Program-made: the position numbers and the translations under genes | Shown: piece by piece, positions 17,200 through 25,317 of the stretch | Numbering within the stretch: position 1 is the first letter of the stretch | How the letters are laid out: each line of letters starts with the position of its first letter | Notes under the pieces: model-generated | Database searches by the model: none | What the model was told of the DNA's origin: nothing | What the model saw: the letters and a program-made list of their open reading frames with translations, nothing else | NCBI GenBank assembly: GCA_965198915.1 | Contig: CBDAQC010000002.1 | Span: 1,674,001 to 1,738,000 of the forward strand | Length of the DNA: 64,000 nucleotides | Source: BOG-908 sp965198915 | GTDB lineage: Bacteria; Pseudomonadota; Alphaproteobacteria; Acetobacterales; Acetobacteraceae | Direction: 5' to 3'

Positions 17200-17616
17200 A
17201 TGTCAGCCCGCCAGATCGCCGCCTGCTTCTGCCTCGCCCTGTCGGTAGCCGGCTGCCACCTGGTGGACCAGCGTGATTTCGACGCCAATGCCGGGCAGCC
17301 CCCGAAGCCGCGCGCATTGCCGCCCGGGCCGCCGCCGCCGCCCGCGCTGGTGACCATACGCTACACGACGCCGGAGCCGCAGTATCGCGACGCGCTGGCC
17401 GCCCTGGTGACGAGGGCGCTGGCCCGCAAACGGGACGTGCTGTTCACCGTGACCAGCGTGGTGCCCGCCTCCGCCTCGCCGGAGGAAGCCGCCGCCTCGG
17501 GGCGGGAGGTGGCACAGGCGATCGTGGATGACGGGGCGGAGGCCGGCCAGGTGGAGCAGGCGGTGCGGCTGGATCCCGGCGTCACGGTGAAGGAGGTGCG
17601 GGTCAACGTGCACTAA
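17200..17616 (+). CDS. Small putative lipoprotein
   Basis: A 138-residue exported protein with a lipoprotein signal (ACFCLALSVAGC, lipobox VAGC, Cys19). A proline-rich stretch (PPKPRALPPGPPPPP) leads into a compact domain: LVTIRYTTPEPQYRDALAALV, FTVTSVVPA, and a C-terminal PGVTVKEVRVNV strand. The alpha/beta pattern suggests a small periplasmic domain, but I do not recognise the family. It is divergent from the transketolase-like gene. Confidence 0.65.
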   Translation: MSARQIAACFCLALSVAGCHLVDQRDFDANAGQPPKPRALPPGPPPPPALVTIRYTTPEPQYRDALAALVTRALARKRDVLFTVTSVVPASASPEEAAASGREVAQAIVDDGAEAGQVEQAVRLDPGVTVKEVRVNVH

Positions 17617-17648
17617 CGGCCAAGCCGCTCTGCAAGAGAAGGCAAAAG

Positions 17649-17798
17649 TAGAAAGCAAGCAGTCCTTTCATGAAAGAAGAACCACAAAACTTCGCCCGTG
17701 CGGGTGCGCCCCGCTTGCGCGCGCGCTTCAACGTTCCCGCGACAGCGGAGCAAAAGCTTTTTGCTTCTTTTTCTCGAAAAAGAAGGCCTTGCTTGCCT
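17649..17798. repeat. Full, diverged AT-rich palindromic element
   Basis: The left arm is AGAAAGCAAGCAGTCCTTTC with ATGAAAGAAGAACC; the right arm is CAAAAGCTTTTTGCTTCTTT ending GGCCTTGCTTGCC. The centre is unlike the CTGTCGGCGG class. The remaining bases 17799-17910 up to the next gene hold nothing I can identify. Confidence 0.75.
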
Positions 17799-17910
17799 GA
17801 TCCCGGACAAAAAACCCTTCCGTCTGTTCATGCGCCGGACTCACCGCCGCAACGCACCCAAACCCAGTGTGCGCGCGTTAGCGCCACATCACTTCGGAGG
17901 TCACCTGACG

Positions 17911-18210
17911 ATGAGACTTCACCAGACTGCAGCCGGGGCGCTGGCGCTGCTGGCCGCTGCCGGCGTGGCGTTGCCCGCCGCCGCCCAGCCCGCCATTCCG
18001 CCGCCCGAGGCAGAAGCCGGCCCGCCGCCCCCGCCGCCTGGACCCGCCGCCGGCTTCGTTCTGGAGCCCGGACACTGGCAGTGGCGGCCGCGGCTGGCCC
18101 GCTACGTGTGGGTGCCGCGCCACTGGATTGCGACCCGGCCCGGCTACGTGCATTTCGTGCCGGGCCATTGGGCTGGCGGCGTATGGGTCGGCCCGCATTG
18201 GGGCGGCTGA
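17911..18210 (+). CDS. Secreted WXXGXW/YXWV-repeat protein (99 aa)
   Basis: It begins at ATG 17911 with an ideal GGAGGT upstream. The signal peptide is residues 1-28 (ALALLAAAGVALPAAAQ). After a proline-rich linker come repeated aromatic units: LEPGHWQWRP, RYVWVPRHWIATRPGY, FVPGHWAGGVWVGPHWGG. These match the short WXXGXW/YXWGQW repeats found in small exported bacterial proteins of unknown function. It precedes dsbB by 14 bp and probably shares its transcript. Confidence 0.75.
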   Translation: MRLHQTAAGALALLAAAGVALPAAAQPAIPPPEAEAGPPPPPPGPAAGFVLEPGHWQWRPRLARYVWVPRHWIATRPGYVHFVPGHWAGGVWVGPHWGG

Positions 18211-18224
18211 GCGGCGCCTAGCCT

Positions 18225-18734
18225 TTGCTGAGACGGGGTTCGGACCGGCACCGCTGGCTGGCGGTGGCCGGCGCCCTCGCCTGTGTGGCCGCCCTTGTGG
18301 TGGCGCGCGGGTCGGAGGTTCTGCTCGGGCTGATACCCTGCGCGTTCTGCCTGCTGGAGCGCTGGCCGTATTACGTCGGCACAGGGCTAGGGGTGGTGGC
18401 GGCACTGCTGCCCAGGGCGCCGGGCCGCCTCGTGCTGTGGCTGCTTGCCGCGACGCTGCTGGGCGGTGCCGGCCTGTCCTTCGTCCATGTGGGCGTGGAG
18501 CAGCATTGGTGGCCGGACCCGCTGCCGGAGTGCACGGCGCCGAACCTGTCCGGCCTGTCCATGGCGCAGCGCCTGGCCGCGATGCCGGCCCGCCCGGCGA
18601 AGAATTGCGAGGACCCTGACTTCCTGATCCCCGGCGTGCCGGTCTCGATGACTCAGATGGGGTTTGCCTATGCCCTGGCGATCTCGGCCGGCCTTGCCAT
18701 CTCTCTGGCTGCCAGCAGGAGACAGCGCAGATGA
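18225..18734 (+). CDS. dsbB: Disulfide bond formation protein B
   Basis: An inner-membrane quinone reductase that reoxidises DsbA. This 169-residue protein has four predicted transmembrane helices. The first redox pair is CAFC in LIPCAFCLLERWPYY; the second pair is C in PLPECTAPN and C in KNCEDPD, in the periplasmic loop. TTG 18225 is the start. It overlaps coq7 by 4 nt (ATGA), linking disulfide formation and quinone synthesis in one transcript. Confidence 0.92.
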   Translation: MLRRGSDRHRWLAVAGALACVAALVVARGSEVLLGLIPCAFCLLERWPYYVGTGLGVVAALLPRAPGRLVLWLLAATLLGGAGLSFVHVGVEQHWWPDPLPECTAPNLSGLSMAQRLAAMPARPAKNCEDPDFLIPGVPVSMTQMGFAYALAISAGLAISLAASRRQRR

Positions 18735-19264
18735 GCCTTCCCGGAGACACGCCGGCCCGCACGCGGCTGGAGCGCATCGTGCGCGTGGACCACGCCGGCG
18801 AGTACGGCGCCCAACGCATCTACCAGGGCCAGCTCGCGGTGCTGGGCGGCGGCGACAAGGGCGACATACTGCGCCACATGCAGGCGCAGGAGCAGGTCCA
18901 TCTCGACACGTTCAGGCGGCTGATCGCCGAGCGCCGGGTGCGGCCGACCGCGCTGCTGCCGCTGTGGCACATCGCCGGCTATGCGCTGGGCGCGGTCACC
19001 GCGGCTTTGGGCGAGCGCGCGGCCATGGCCTGCACCGTGGCGGTGGAGGAGGCGATCGACGAGCACTACCGCGCGCAGGTGGAGGAGTTGGGCGAGGACG
19101 AGCCCGCGCTGCGCGCGACGATCGAGACGTTCCGCGCGGAGGAGCTGGAGCACCGCGACATCGGGCTGGAGCATGAAGCGGAGCTGACGCCCGGGTATCG
19201 GGTGCTGGCCGGCGTAATCAAGGCAGGATGCAAGGTGGCGATCGCGGTGAGCGAACGGGTGTAG
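18731..19264 (+). CDS. coq7: Demethoxyubiquinone hydroxylase (Coq7 family)
   Basis: A ferritin-like di-iron monooxygenase that hydroxylates 5-demethoxyubiquinone in the penultimate step of ubiquinone synthesis. The 177-residue length is typical. The di-iron ligands lie in RVDHAGEYGAQR, EQVHLDTF, EEAIDEHY and EELEHRDIG. It is translationally coupled to dsbB. The downstream neighbour is a broken racemase gene. Confidence 0.95.
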   Translation: MSLPGDTPARTRLERIVRVDHAGEYGAQRIYQGQLAVLGGGDKGDILRHMQAQEQVHLDTFRRLIAERRVRPTALLPLWHIAGYALGAVTAALGERAAMACTVAVEEAIDEHYRAQVEELGEDEPALRATIETFRAEELEHRDIGLEHEAELTPGYRVLAGVIKAGCKVAIAVSERV

Positions 19265-19265
19265 C

Positions 19266-19499
19266 ATGGATGCCGGCCTGGACGACGAAACGGTCTTGGC
19301 GACATCCACCGGCAATCCGGCGCCGCACAAGAAAATCGGCCTGATCGGCGGCCTCGCCTTTCGTGCAGGCGTATTCTACTACGATGAGATCCTGCGGCTC
19401 CATTCGGCCGCGCACGAGCGGCTCGAACTCGTGCTGTGCCATGCCGATGTCGGCACCGCTCGGGAAAACCATCACGAGCCCGGATGCAGGCGAACAGGA
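19266..19499 (+). pseudogene. Truncated Asp/Glu racemase family gene
   Basis: An ATG 2 bp after coq7 opens a reading frame whose residues 22-65 (KKIGLIGGLAFRAGVFYYDE, LHSAAHERLELVLCHADV) match the N-terminus of aspartate/glutamate racemases. Homology stops near RENH, and the sequence then runs into a right arm of the palindromic element and the 3' side of ilvD. About 75% of the gene, with the catalytic cysteines, is missing. The frame stays open only as antisense to ilvD. Confidence 0.6.
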
Positions 19500-19551
19500 C
19501 AAAAGCTTTTTGCTTCTTTTTCTCGAAAAAGAAGGCCTTTCTTGCCTTTAC
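19500..19551. repeat. Solo right arm of AT-rich palindromic element
   Basis: CAAAAGCTTTTTGCTTCTTT, then TTCTCGAAAAAGAAGGCC and CTTGCC. There is no left arm or centre. It sits exactly where racemase homology ends. Confidence 0.75.
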
Positions 19552-19619
19552 ACTATGTCGACTCTCAGGCCGTTCAGGCCAGAACGCGACCGGCCGCCAC
19601 GGACCAAGCGTCGCTTGCT

Positions 19620-21344
19620 TCAGACATCCGCATAGACATGCGTCTCCGCCGCCCCGCCCGGATGCGTCACTGCGCCGAGATGCGCCGGCCCTACAAGCTG
19701 GGCAAACTTCCAGATCGCTCCGCTCTGGTAGTCCGTCCGGCGCGGCTGCCAGGCCGCCCGGCGCGTGGCCCATTCGTCCTCGCTGAGCGCCGCCTCGATC
19801 AGCCCGGCTTCCGCGTCCAGCGTGATGCGGTCGCCGTCGCGCAGCAACGCGATGGGGCCGCCGAGGGCCGCCTCCGGGCCCACATGGCCCACGCAGAAGC
19901 CGCGCGTGCCGCCGGAGAAACGGCCGTCGGTGATCAGCGCCACCTGCTCGCCCATGCCCTGGCCGTAGATGGCGGCCGTGGTGGACAGCATCTCGCGCAT
20001 GCCTGGGCCGCCGCGCGGGCCCTCGTAGCGAATGACGATCACGTCGCCGGCCTTGTAGGCGCGCGCCTGGACCGCTTCGAACGCTTCCTCCTCGCTGTCG
20101 AAGCACAGGGCGGTGCCCTCGAAATGCTGGTGCTGCAGGCCGGCCACTTTCACGATGGCGCCGTCCGGTGCGAGGTTGCCGCGCAGGCCGACCACGCCGC
20201 CGGTGGGCGTGATGGCGCGGCTGACCGGATAGATCACGTCCTGGTCCTCCGGCAGCGTTACGCCCTCCAGGTTCTCCGCCAGGGTGCGGCCGGTCACCGT
20301 CAGGCAATCGCCGTGCAGCAGGCCGGCGTCTAACAAGGCGCGCAGGATCACCGGGATGCCGCCCACGCGGTGCACGTCCAGCGCCACGTATTTGCCGCCG
20401 GGCTTGAGGTCCGCGATGTACGGCGTGCGGCGCATGATGGCGGCCACGTCGTCCATGGTGAACACGATGCCGGCCTCGTGCGCCATCGCCGGCAGATGGA
20501 GCGCGGCGTTGGTGGAGCCGCCGGTCGCACCCACGCAGACCGCGGCGTTCTCGAAGGCGCGGCGTGTGGCGATGTCACGCGGGCGCAATCCGCTGGCGAC
20601 CAGGTTCATCACCGTGCGGCCGGACTCCACCGCCCAGGCGTCGCGTTCCTCATAGGGCGCCGGCGCGCCGGCGGAGCCGGGCAGCGCCAGGCCGATCGCC
20701 TCGCTGACCATGGCCATGGTGTTGGCGGTGAACTGGCCGCCGCAGGCGCCGGCGGACGGGCAGGCCACGCATTCCAGCTCGTGCAGGTCGGCGTCGCTCA
20801 TGTTGCCGGCGGCGTGCTGGCCAACCGCCTCGAACACGTCCACCACGGTGACGTCACGGTCTTGGAAGCGGCCGGGCAGGATGGAGCCGCCATACATGAA
20901 CACGCTGGGCACGTTCAGGCGCAGCATCGCCATCATCATGCCGGGCAGGCTCTTGTCGCAGCCGGCCAGCCCCACCAGCGCGTCATAGGCGTGGCCGCGC
21001 ATGGTCAGCTCCACGGAGTCCGCTATCACGTCGCGCGACACCAGCGAGCTCTTCATCCCCTGGTGGCCCATGGCGATGCCGTCGGTGACCGTTATGGTGG
21101 TGAACTCGCGCGGCGTGCCGCCGGCCTCACTTACGCCGCGCTTGACCGATTGCGCCTGGCGGGACAGCGCGATGTTGCAGGGGGCCGCCTCGTTCCAGCA
21201 GGTGGCCACGCCCACAAAAGGCTGGGCGATCTCGGCCTCCGACAGGCCCATCGCGTGATAGTAGCTGCGGTGGGGGGCGCGGCCCGGGCCTACGGTCACG
21301 TGACGGGACGGGAGACGGGACTTGTCCCAGGTCTTATCGTTCAA
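19620..21344 (-). CDS. ilvD: Dihydroxy-acid dehydratase
   Basis: The enzyme dehydrates 2,3-dihydroxy acids in isoleucine/valine synthesis, using an Fe-S cluster. The 574-residue protein has the cluster cysteines in VATCWNEAAPCN, LAGCDKSLPGMMM and CPSAGACGGQFTANTM, plus the C-terminal GRFSGGTRGFCVGHVGPEA. TTG 21344 is chosen (MNDKTWDKSRLPSRHVT), with GAGAGA about 8 nt upstream; the ORF extension beyond it is repeat sequence. It is transcribed alone. Confidence 0.95.
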   Translation of the reverse strand: MNDKTWDKSRLPSRHVTVGPGRAPHRSYYHAMGLSEAEIAQPFVGVATCWNEAAPCNIALSRQAQSVKRGVSEAGGTPREFTTITVTDGIAMGHQGMKSSLVSRDVIADSVELTMRGHAYDALVGLAGCDKSLPGMMMAMLRLNVPSVFMYGGSILPGRFQDRDVTVVDVFEAVGQHAAGNMSDADLHELECVACPSAGACGGQFTANTMAMVSEAIGLALPGSAGAPAPYEERDAWAVESGRTVMNLVASGLRPRDIATRRAFENAAVCVGATGGSTNAALHLPAMAHEAGIVFTMDDVAAIMRRTPYIADLKPGGKYVALDVHRVGGIPVILRALLDAGLLHGDCLTVTGRTLAENLEGVTLPEDQDVIYPVSRAITPTGGVVGLRGNLAPDGAIVKVAGLQHQHFEGTALCFDSEEEAFEAVQARAYKAGDVIVIRYEGPRGGPGMREMLSTTAAIYGQGMGEQVALITDGRFSGGTRGFCVGHVGPEAALGGPIALLRDGDRITLDAEAGLIEAALSEDEWATRRAAWQPRRTDYQSGAIWKFAQLVGPAHLGAVTHPGGAAETHVYADV

Positions 21345-21363
21345 TGCGGGATCTCTCGGGCAA

Positions 21364-21410
21364 GGTAAGAAGCCAAGCAAGGCCTGCTTTTTCGGCAAAA
21401 AGCAAAGTTT
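21364..21410. repeat. Solo left arm of AT-rich palindromic element
   Basis: GTAAGAAGCCAAGCAAGGCC, then TGCTTTTTCGGCAAAAAGCA. It lies in the ilvD upstream region, 20 bp from the TTG start. The rest of the spacer to 21557 shows nothing recognisable. Confidence 0.6.
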
Positions 21411-21557
21411 CGCCACCGGGGCCGGTTCAGGCGGACATGAGGCTAGCCTGGCCCGGGGCGCACGCAAAGGAGGGTGGCGCGAACCAGCCTTGCGTAAGGC
21501 TCTTTCGTTCCGGTTAAGTATCTAGTAGGCTGGTCGCCACACGCTGAAGAGGTTGAC

Positions 21558-22565
21558 ATGCGCCCACTGGCAATCGCCGTATCGCTGGCCTGCATAGCGG
21601 GGTTACCCGCCAGCGCGGCTCCCGTCTGCCCGATCTACACGCCGTCCGGTCCGGTCACGGTCACCCATGACAACCAGGTGATCAGTGCCCTGGATATCAC
21701 CTCGACGGACGGGCCGGGCATCACGGTATCGGGGTTTTCCGGTGTGGTGATCGACCATGTCACCATACACCATAATGGCGGGCCCGGCATCGCGGTGGCC
21801 TCCGCGCCCGGGCTGACGATACGCAACGCGGACATCGTGTTCGACGGCGCGCCCGCTGCCGGCGCGAACCCGTCCGCCGGCGACAACAACATCGACTGCC
21901 TGAGTTCGCCCGGCCTGACCGTGCGAAACGTCAGGCTCACACGCGGATCGTCCGGCATCTACCTCAACCGGTGCAGCGGCAGCACGCTGTCCTTCGTCGA
22001 GGGGCATGACCAGCGTGGCCCGTTCCCGCGTGGCCAGCTGGTGCAGTGGGACAACGCGGATCACGGCACGCTGTCGAATTTCTCCGACGAGAACTCGCTT
22101 GCGTATTCCTGGACGGAAGACAACGTCAACGTCTATCAGAGCCAGTATGTGACAATCCGGAACGGCCTGGTCGACACCAACAACTCGCCGTCCGGCGACG
22201 GCGTGATTGCGGACAACCTCAGCGGGCATGTGCTGGTGCAGAACGTGGACGCCGTGCACCAGAGCAATGGATGTTTCGGCATCTATGGCGGCGGCGAGCA
22301 CGACGTGACGTTTCAGCACACGCGCTGTGCCGACACGGTATGCACCCTGCCCCGCGGTGCACCGCTGTCCGGCAGCCTGGCCTGGGCGGTGGACCCCGCG
22401 GCGATCGCGGGCGACCTCAACATCGAGTCCTCGCGTTACGAAAACCTTTGCAATCCGTCAAACATCGTCTGGGACGCGAGCCGACTGACCATACGTCAGA
22501 TCACCGCGGCGCCATTCACGCCGCGTGCGCCGCTGCGGGTGAAGCTCTGCAAATATGCGTATTGA
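21558..22565 (+). CDS. Secreted right-handed parallel beta-helix protein
   Basis: A 335-residue exported protein with a signal peptide (residues 1-20, IAGLPASAAP). The remainder consists of short strand-turn repeats typical of pectate-lyase/NosD-like beta-helices: GVVIDHVTIHHNGGPGIAV, LTIRNADIVFDGAP, LTVRNVRLTRGSSGIYL, YVTIRNGLVDTNNSPSGDGV. Several cysteines (CPIY, NIDCLSS, NRCSG, GCFGIYGG, CADTVC) probably form disulfides. It may bind or cleave polysaccharide, but no catalytic set is evident. A GAAGAGG stands before the ATG. Confidence 0.8.
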   Translation: MRPLAIAVSLACIAGLPASAAPVCPIYTPSGPVTVTHDNQVISALDITSTDGPGITVSGFSGVVIDHVTIHHNGGPGIAVASAPGLTIRNADIVFDGAPAAGANPSAGDNNIDCLSSPGLTVRNVRLTRGSSGIYLNRCSGSTLSFVEGHDQRGPFPRGQLVQWDNADHGTLSNFSDENSLAYSWTEDNVNVYQSQYVTIRNGLVDTNNSPSGDGVIADNLSGHVLVQNVDAVHQSNGCFGIYGGGEHDVTFQHTRCADTVCTLPRGAPLSGSLAWAVDPAAIAGDLNIESSRYENLCNPSNIVWDASRLTIRQITAAPFTPRAPLRVKLCKYAY

Positions 22566-22670
22566 AATATAGCAGTGTATTTCAGGAAGTAGGCGTATGA
22601 CCGCATTTGGGAATCAATTAAGGCGCACCCGGGCGCATCCTGATTAGCCGGCTGCTTCAAAGGCGGGAAA

Positions 22671-22717
22671 GCAAAAGTTTTTTGTCTTTTTTTTCAAAAA
22701 AGGACTGCTTGCCTTAC
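22671..22717. repeat. Solo right arm of AT-rich palindromic element
   Basis: GCAAAAGTTTTTTGTCTTTT, then TTTTCAAAAAAGGACTGCTT and GCCTTAC. Read on the minus strand, this arm supplies the last codons and the TGA stop of the GNAT gene. Confidence 0.75.
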
Positions 22718-23299
22718 TTCCCTTCTCATCGACCAAGTCTCCGGTCCGCCCCTGGCGCGCCAGCTATGAGTCACCCTAAATCCGAATGTCCGGTAATAGC
22801 CGACATTACGCGGCGTAGCCGTTTCCAGATAGGCGGGCACGCCGTCCGCGTCCGCGCGCCGTAACCCGGCGCGTATTGCGGCACTGCCGTGGCCACGGCC
22901 TTGCTGCGCCGGATTGCAGCCGGCAACGTGAAGATACCAGTGCGGCTCCGCCGGATGGTTGGCGTTGCTGGCCAGGCTGAACGCCAAGGCGCGCGGCACG
23001 GCAGGGCCGAGAGCCGCGAGCCAAAGGCGGGCGTAGAGCAGCGTGTGCCACCATGGTTCATAAGGTGAGCCCGGTGCACGCCAGAGCGTGGCGGCCTCGC
23101 CGCCCGGGCTGGTGAGGCAGGCACCGTGCGCCACGTCGCTCTTGTGAAGTATGCTGAACAGCGCGGGCAGGCATCGCCTGCGGGCGTCCAGGTCCGGCAG
23201 GATGAAGGCCATTACCGGATCGTCCTGGAAAGCCGCGGCCAGCAGCCTGGCTGTGGCCTCCCGGCTTTGCGTGACAGGGCGAGTTGCCAGCTGCAGCAT
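22694..23299 (-). CDS. GNAT family N-acetyltransferase
   Basis: A 201-residue acetyltransferase. The acetyl-CoA motif A is HWYLHVAGCNPAQQGRGHGSAAI (Q-x-x-G-x-G/A form: QGRGHG). The C-terminal NVGYYRTFGFRVTHSW is the usual motif B. The substrate is unknown. ATG 23299 has GAGGAGG 5 nt upstream. The final residues QAVLF and the TGA are encoded by the palindromic element arm at 22671-22717, so the native C-terminus has probably been replaced. Confidence 0.85.
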   Translation of the reverse strand: MLQLATRPVTQSREATARLLAAAFQDDPVMAFILPDLDARRRCLPALFSILHKSDVAHGACLTSPGGEAATLWRAPGSPYEPWWHTLLYARLWLAALGPAVPRALAFSLASNANHPAEPHWYLHVAGCNPAQQGRGHGSAAIRAGLRRADADGVPAYLETATPRNVGYYRTFGFRVTHSWRARGGPETWSMRREVRQAVLF

Positions 23300-23482
23300 G
23301 GAACCTCCTCGACGCAGGAAAGCGCTTCGCTGCCGGCGGTTTCCGCTGGCTCGAGTGGTTCGGACGAACGCGAGCGAAGCCTTGTCCGAGACCCAGGCTG
23401 CTTCGGCACCGGACTGCTGCAGACGCCGGTTTCCGCTTGTTGTTGCAGAGAGGAGGACGGTTCTTCCGACCTCCAGCGGACA

Positions 23483-23905
23483 TCAATCCTCGCCGAACAG
23501 CTTTCCTGCAGGTACAGGGGCGAGACGGATCAGGCGTGAGTCCGCCACCGCCGCCTGACGGTGCTTCACCGCTTCGCGGTAGGCAGGGTCGCGCAGCATT
23601 TCCGCGAACGCCGCGGCACTCGGATATTCCGCAATGAACACGGCGTCCCAACGCTCGCCCGGCGGACCGATCAGCGTCAGTTCGAAGCGGCCGAGCCAGA
23701 TCTGCCGGCCGCCCACCCGTGCGAATACCGGCCCGCTGGCCTTGGCATAGGCCCGATAGGCTTCCTGGCCGGTGGCCTGCTTGCCGTCGGGATAGGCAGC
23801 CTCGTCGCGAAAGCGCACCAGGTTCAGCATCTGCAGCGGGCCGCTTCGCCCGATCGCCTGAAAGGCCGCGAACTGCTCGCGCGTCGGGTCGATATGTCCG
23901 TGCAT
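23483..23905 (-). CDS. DUF1330-type small protein
   Basis: A 140-residue ferredoxin-fold (dimeric alpha/beta barrel) protein of the DUF1330 type: LQMLNLVRFRDEAAY, ASGPVFARVGGRQIW and DAVFIAEYPSAAAFAEML...DPAYREAVKHRQAAVADSRL. ATG 23905 follows GAAGGA by 7 nt and is preferred over ATG 23923. It lies 24 bp downstream of the thioesterase gene, so the two are probably one operon. Biochemical role unknown. Confidence 0.8.
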   Translation of the reverse strand: MHGHIDPTREQFAAFQAIGRSGPLQMLNLVRFRDEAAYPDGKQATGQEAYRAYAKASGPVFARVGGRQIWLGRFELTLIGPPGERWDAVFIAEYPSAAAFAEMLRDPAYREAVKHRQAAVADSRLIRLAPVPAGKLFGED

Positions 23906-23929
23906 GTCCGGTCCTTCGGGCATTTGCCG

Positions 23930-24370
23930 CTACGCCGGCTTGCGTTCGGGTGGCTCGGTTTCGTACGCGAGTATGCGGTCCAGCAGGGCGCCGCCCAGCG
24001 GTTTCGGGCGGCGGGTCAGCCGGTCAGCGACGACGTAGGTGGCCTGGCCGTCGAAGAGAGCAGCGTCGTCACGACGGATTTCGAAGTGGAGGCGCAGGCT
24101 GGTGGTGCCGAGATAGGCGGTGCGCAGGGCGATGTCGAGCAGGTCGTCGTAGCGCGCCGCGTCCAGGAAGCGCTGGCTGGCGGCGACCATGAACACGTCG
24201 GTCCCCTCCGCCGTCAGGCCGTCCGGGTAGGCCAGGCCGATATCGCGCCAGTATTCCGTCAGCGCCACGTCGATATAGGCCATGTAATGCGGGTTGAAGA
24301 CGATGCCCTGCATGTCGCATTCGCCCCAGCGGACGCGCAGGCGATGGGTGAAGCGGTGCGGGCCGGCCAT
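23930..24370 (-). CDS. Acyl-CoA thioesterase (4HBT hot-dog family)
   Basis: This 146-residue single hot-dog domain reads RLRVRWGECDMQGIVFNPHYMAYIDVALTEYW, with the catalytic Asp of 4-hydroxybenzoyl-CoA-thioesterase-type enzymes in the position usually written D-x-x-G-I/H-V. The strand SLRLHFEIRRDDAALFDGQATYVVAD follows. It probably hydrolyses short- or medium-chain acyl-CoA; the substrate is unknown. It is followed by the DUF1330 gene in the same direction. Confidence 0.88.
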   Translation of the reverse strand: MAGPHRFTHRLRVRWGECDMQGIVFNPHYMAYIDVALTEYWRDIGLAYPDGLTAEGTDVFMVAASQRFLDAARYDDLLDIALRTAYLGTTSLRLHFEIRRDDAALFDGQATYVVADRLTRRPKPLGGALLDRILAYETEPPERKPA

Positions 24371-24425
24371 GCGGCACCTGTATCAGCCCGCCCTGCCCGG
24401 GTAAAACGGGCAGCGTGTCGCCGCG

Positions 24426-25217
24426 TCAGGCCGCCGCGCCGTGGCGGGCCTCTACCGCTCTCTCGATGAAGGGGAAGATCTCCGCATCCGTCGTAATGCG
24501 CTCGAAAGCCGGCCGGGCGAAGTAGAAGCCCTGGATGTAACGGACGCCCACGGCGCGCAAGGCCGCGACTTCGGCCGCCCGCTCCGCACCCTCCACCACC
24601 AGCTTGACCCCGATCTCGGCCGCCAGAACCACCATGTTGCGCACGATCGCCAGCCGTGTCTGGTCCCGGTCACAATCGCGCACCACGGCGCGGTCCAGCT
24701 TCACGATATCCGGCCGCAGATCGGCCAGGCGGGTGAGGCCGGAATGCGCCGTGCCGAAATCGTCCAGGGCGATCTTGAAGCCCTGCTTCCGGTATTCGGT
24801 GATTATACGCAGCAGGTGGGCGGTGTCGGCCACATCCTCGGTCTCGACGATCTCGAACGTCAGGCGGTGTGGATCGAACCCGGTGCGCGCGGCAGCATCC
24901 AGCGTTGCACGTATGCAAGCGCGCGGCTCATAGACCGCGTTCGGCAGGAAGTTGATGCTGAGCTGCCGGTCCATGCCCAGCCTGGCAGCCAGTTCGATGG
25001 CGCGTACACGGCAGGCCTGATCGAAGGCGTATAGATTGTCAGCGTTGACTTGGGACAGGATGGAGCCTGCGGTTTGATCGTCCGGGCCACGTACCAGCGC
25101 CTCGTATGCGTCGATACGGAAATCCTGCACGTCGACCATCGGCTGGAAGGCCATGGTGAACGGAGGCAGTGACACCGAGCCGCGGCAGCCCTTGCAGCCC
25201 GAACGCTCGCTTTCCAT
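24426..25217 (-). CDS. EAL-domain c-di-GMP phosphodiesterase, stand-alone
   Basis: A 263-residue single EAL domain that would hydrolyse cyclic di-GMP. Active-site motifs look intact: YEALVRG, LSINFLPN, FEIVETED, ALDDFGTAHSGL, DIVKLDRAVV and the VEGAE/QGFYFARP ending. A short N-terminal CKGCRG before the domain may bind metal. It is unlike the two degenerate EAL proteins near 5 kb. Upstream lies the SNF2 helicase gene, with a hairpin between them. Confidence 0.9.
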   Translation of the reverse strand: MESERSGCKGCRGSVSLPPFTMAFQPMVDVQDFRIDAYEALVRGPDDQTAGSILSQVNADNLYAFDQACRVRAIELAARLGMDRQLSINFLPNAVYEPRACIRATLDAAARTGFDPHRLTFEIVETEDVADTAHLLRIITEYRKQGFKIALDDFGTAHSGLTRLADLRPDIVKLDRAVVRDCDRDQTRLAIVRNMVVLAAEIGVKLVVEGAERAAEVAALRAVGVRYIQGFYFARPAFERITTDAEIFPFIERAVEARHGAAA

Positions 25218-25275
25218 GCTTTTTGCCCGTGGGTGTTTCGCCCATGGACTATAGGTGGGTCAGCATAAAGAAGCG

Positions 25276-25300
25276 TTAAGGCAGGCCGTGTTTTCCTGCC
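25276..25300 (-). terminator. Stem-loop after SNF2 helicase gene
   Basis: Read on the minus strand, GGCAGG-AAAACACGG-CCTGCC is followed by TTAACG and a TTCTTT run. The 6-bp GC stem, 18 nt past the helicase stop, is a plausible intrinsic terminator. Confidence 0.4.
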
Positions 25301-25317
25301 GATAGGCGCGGCGCCCG

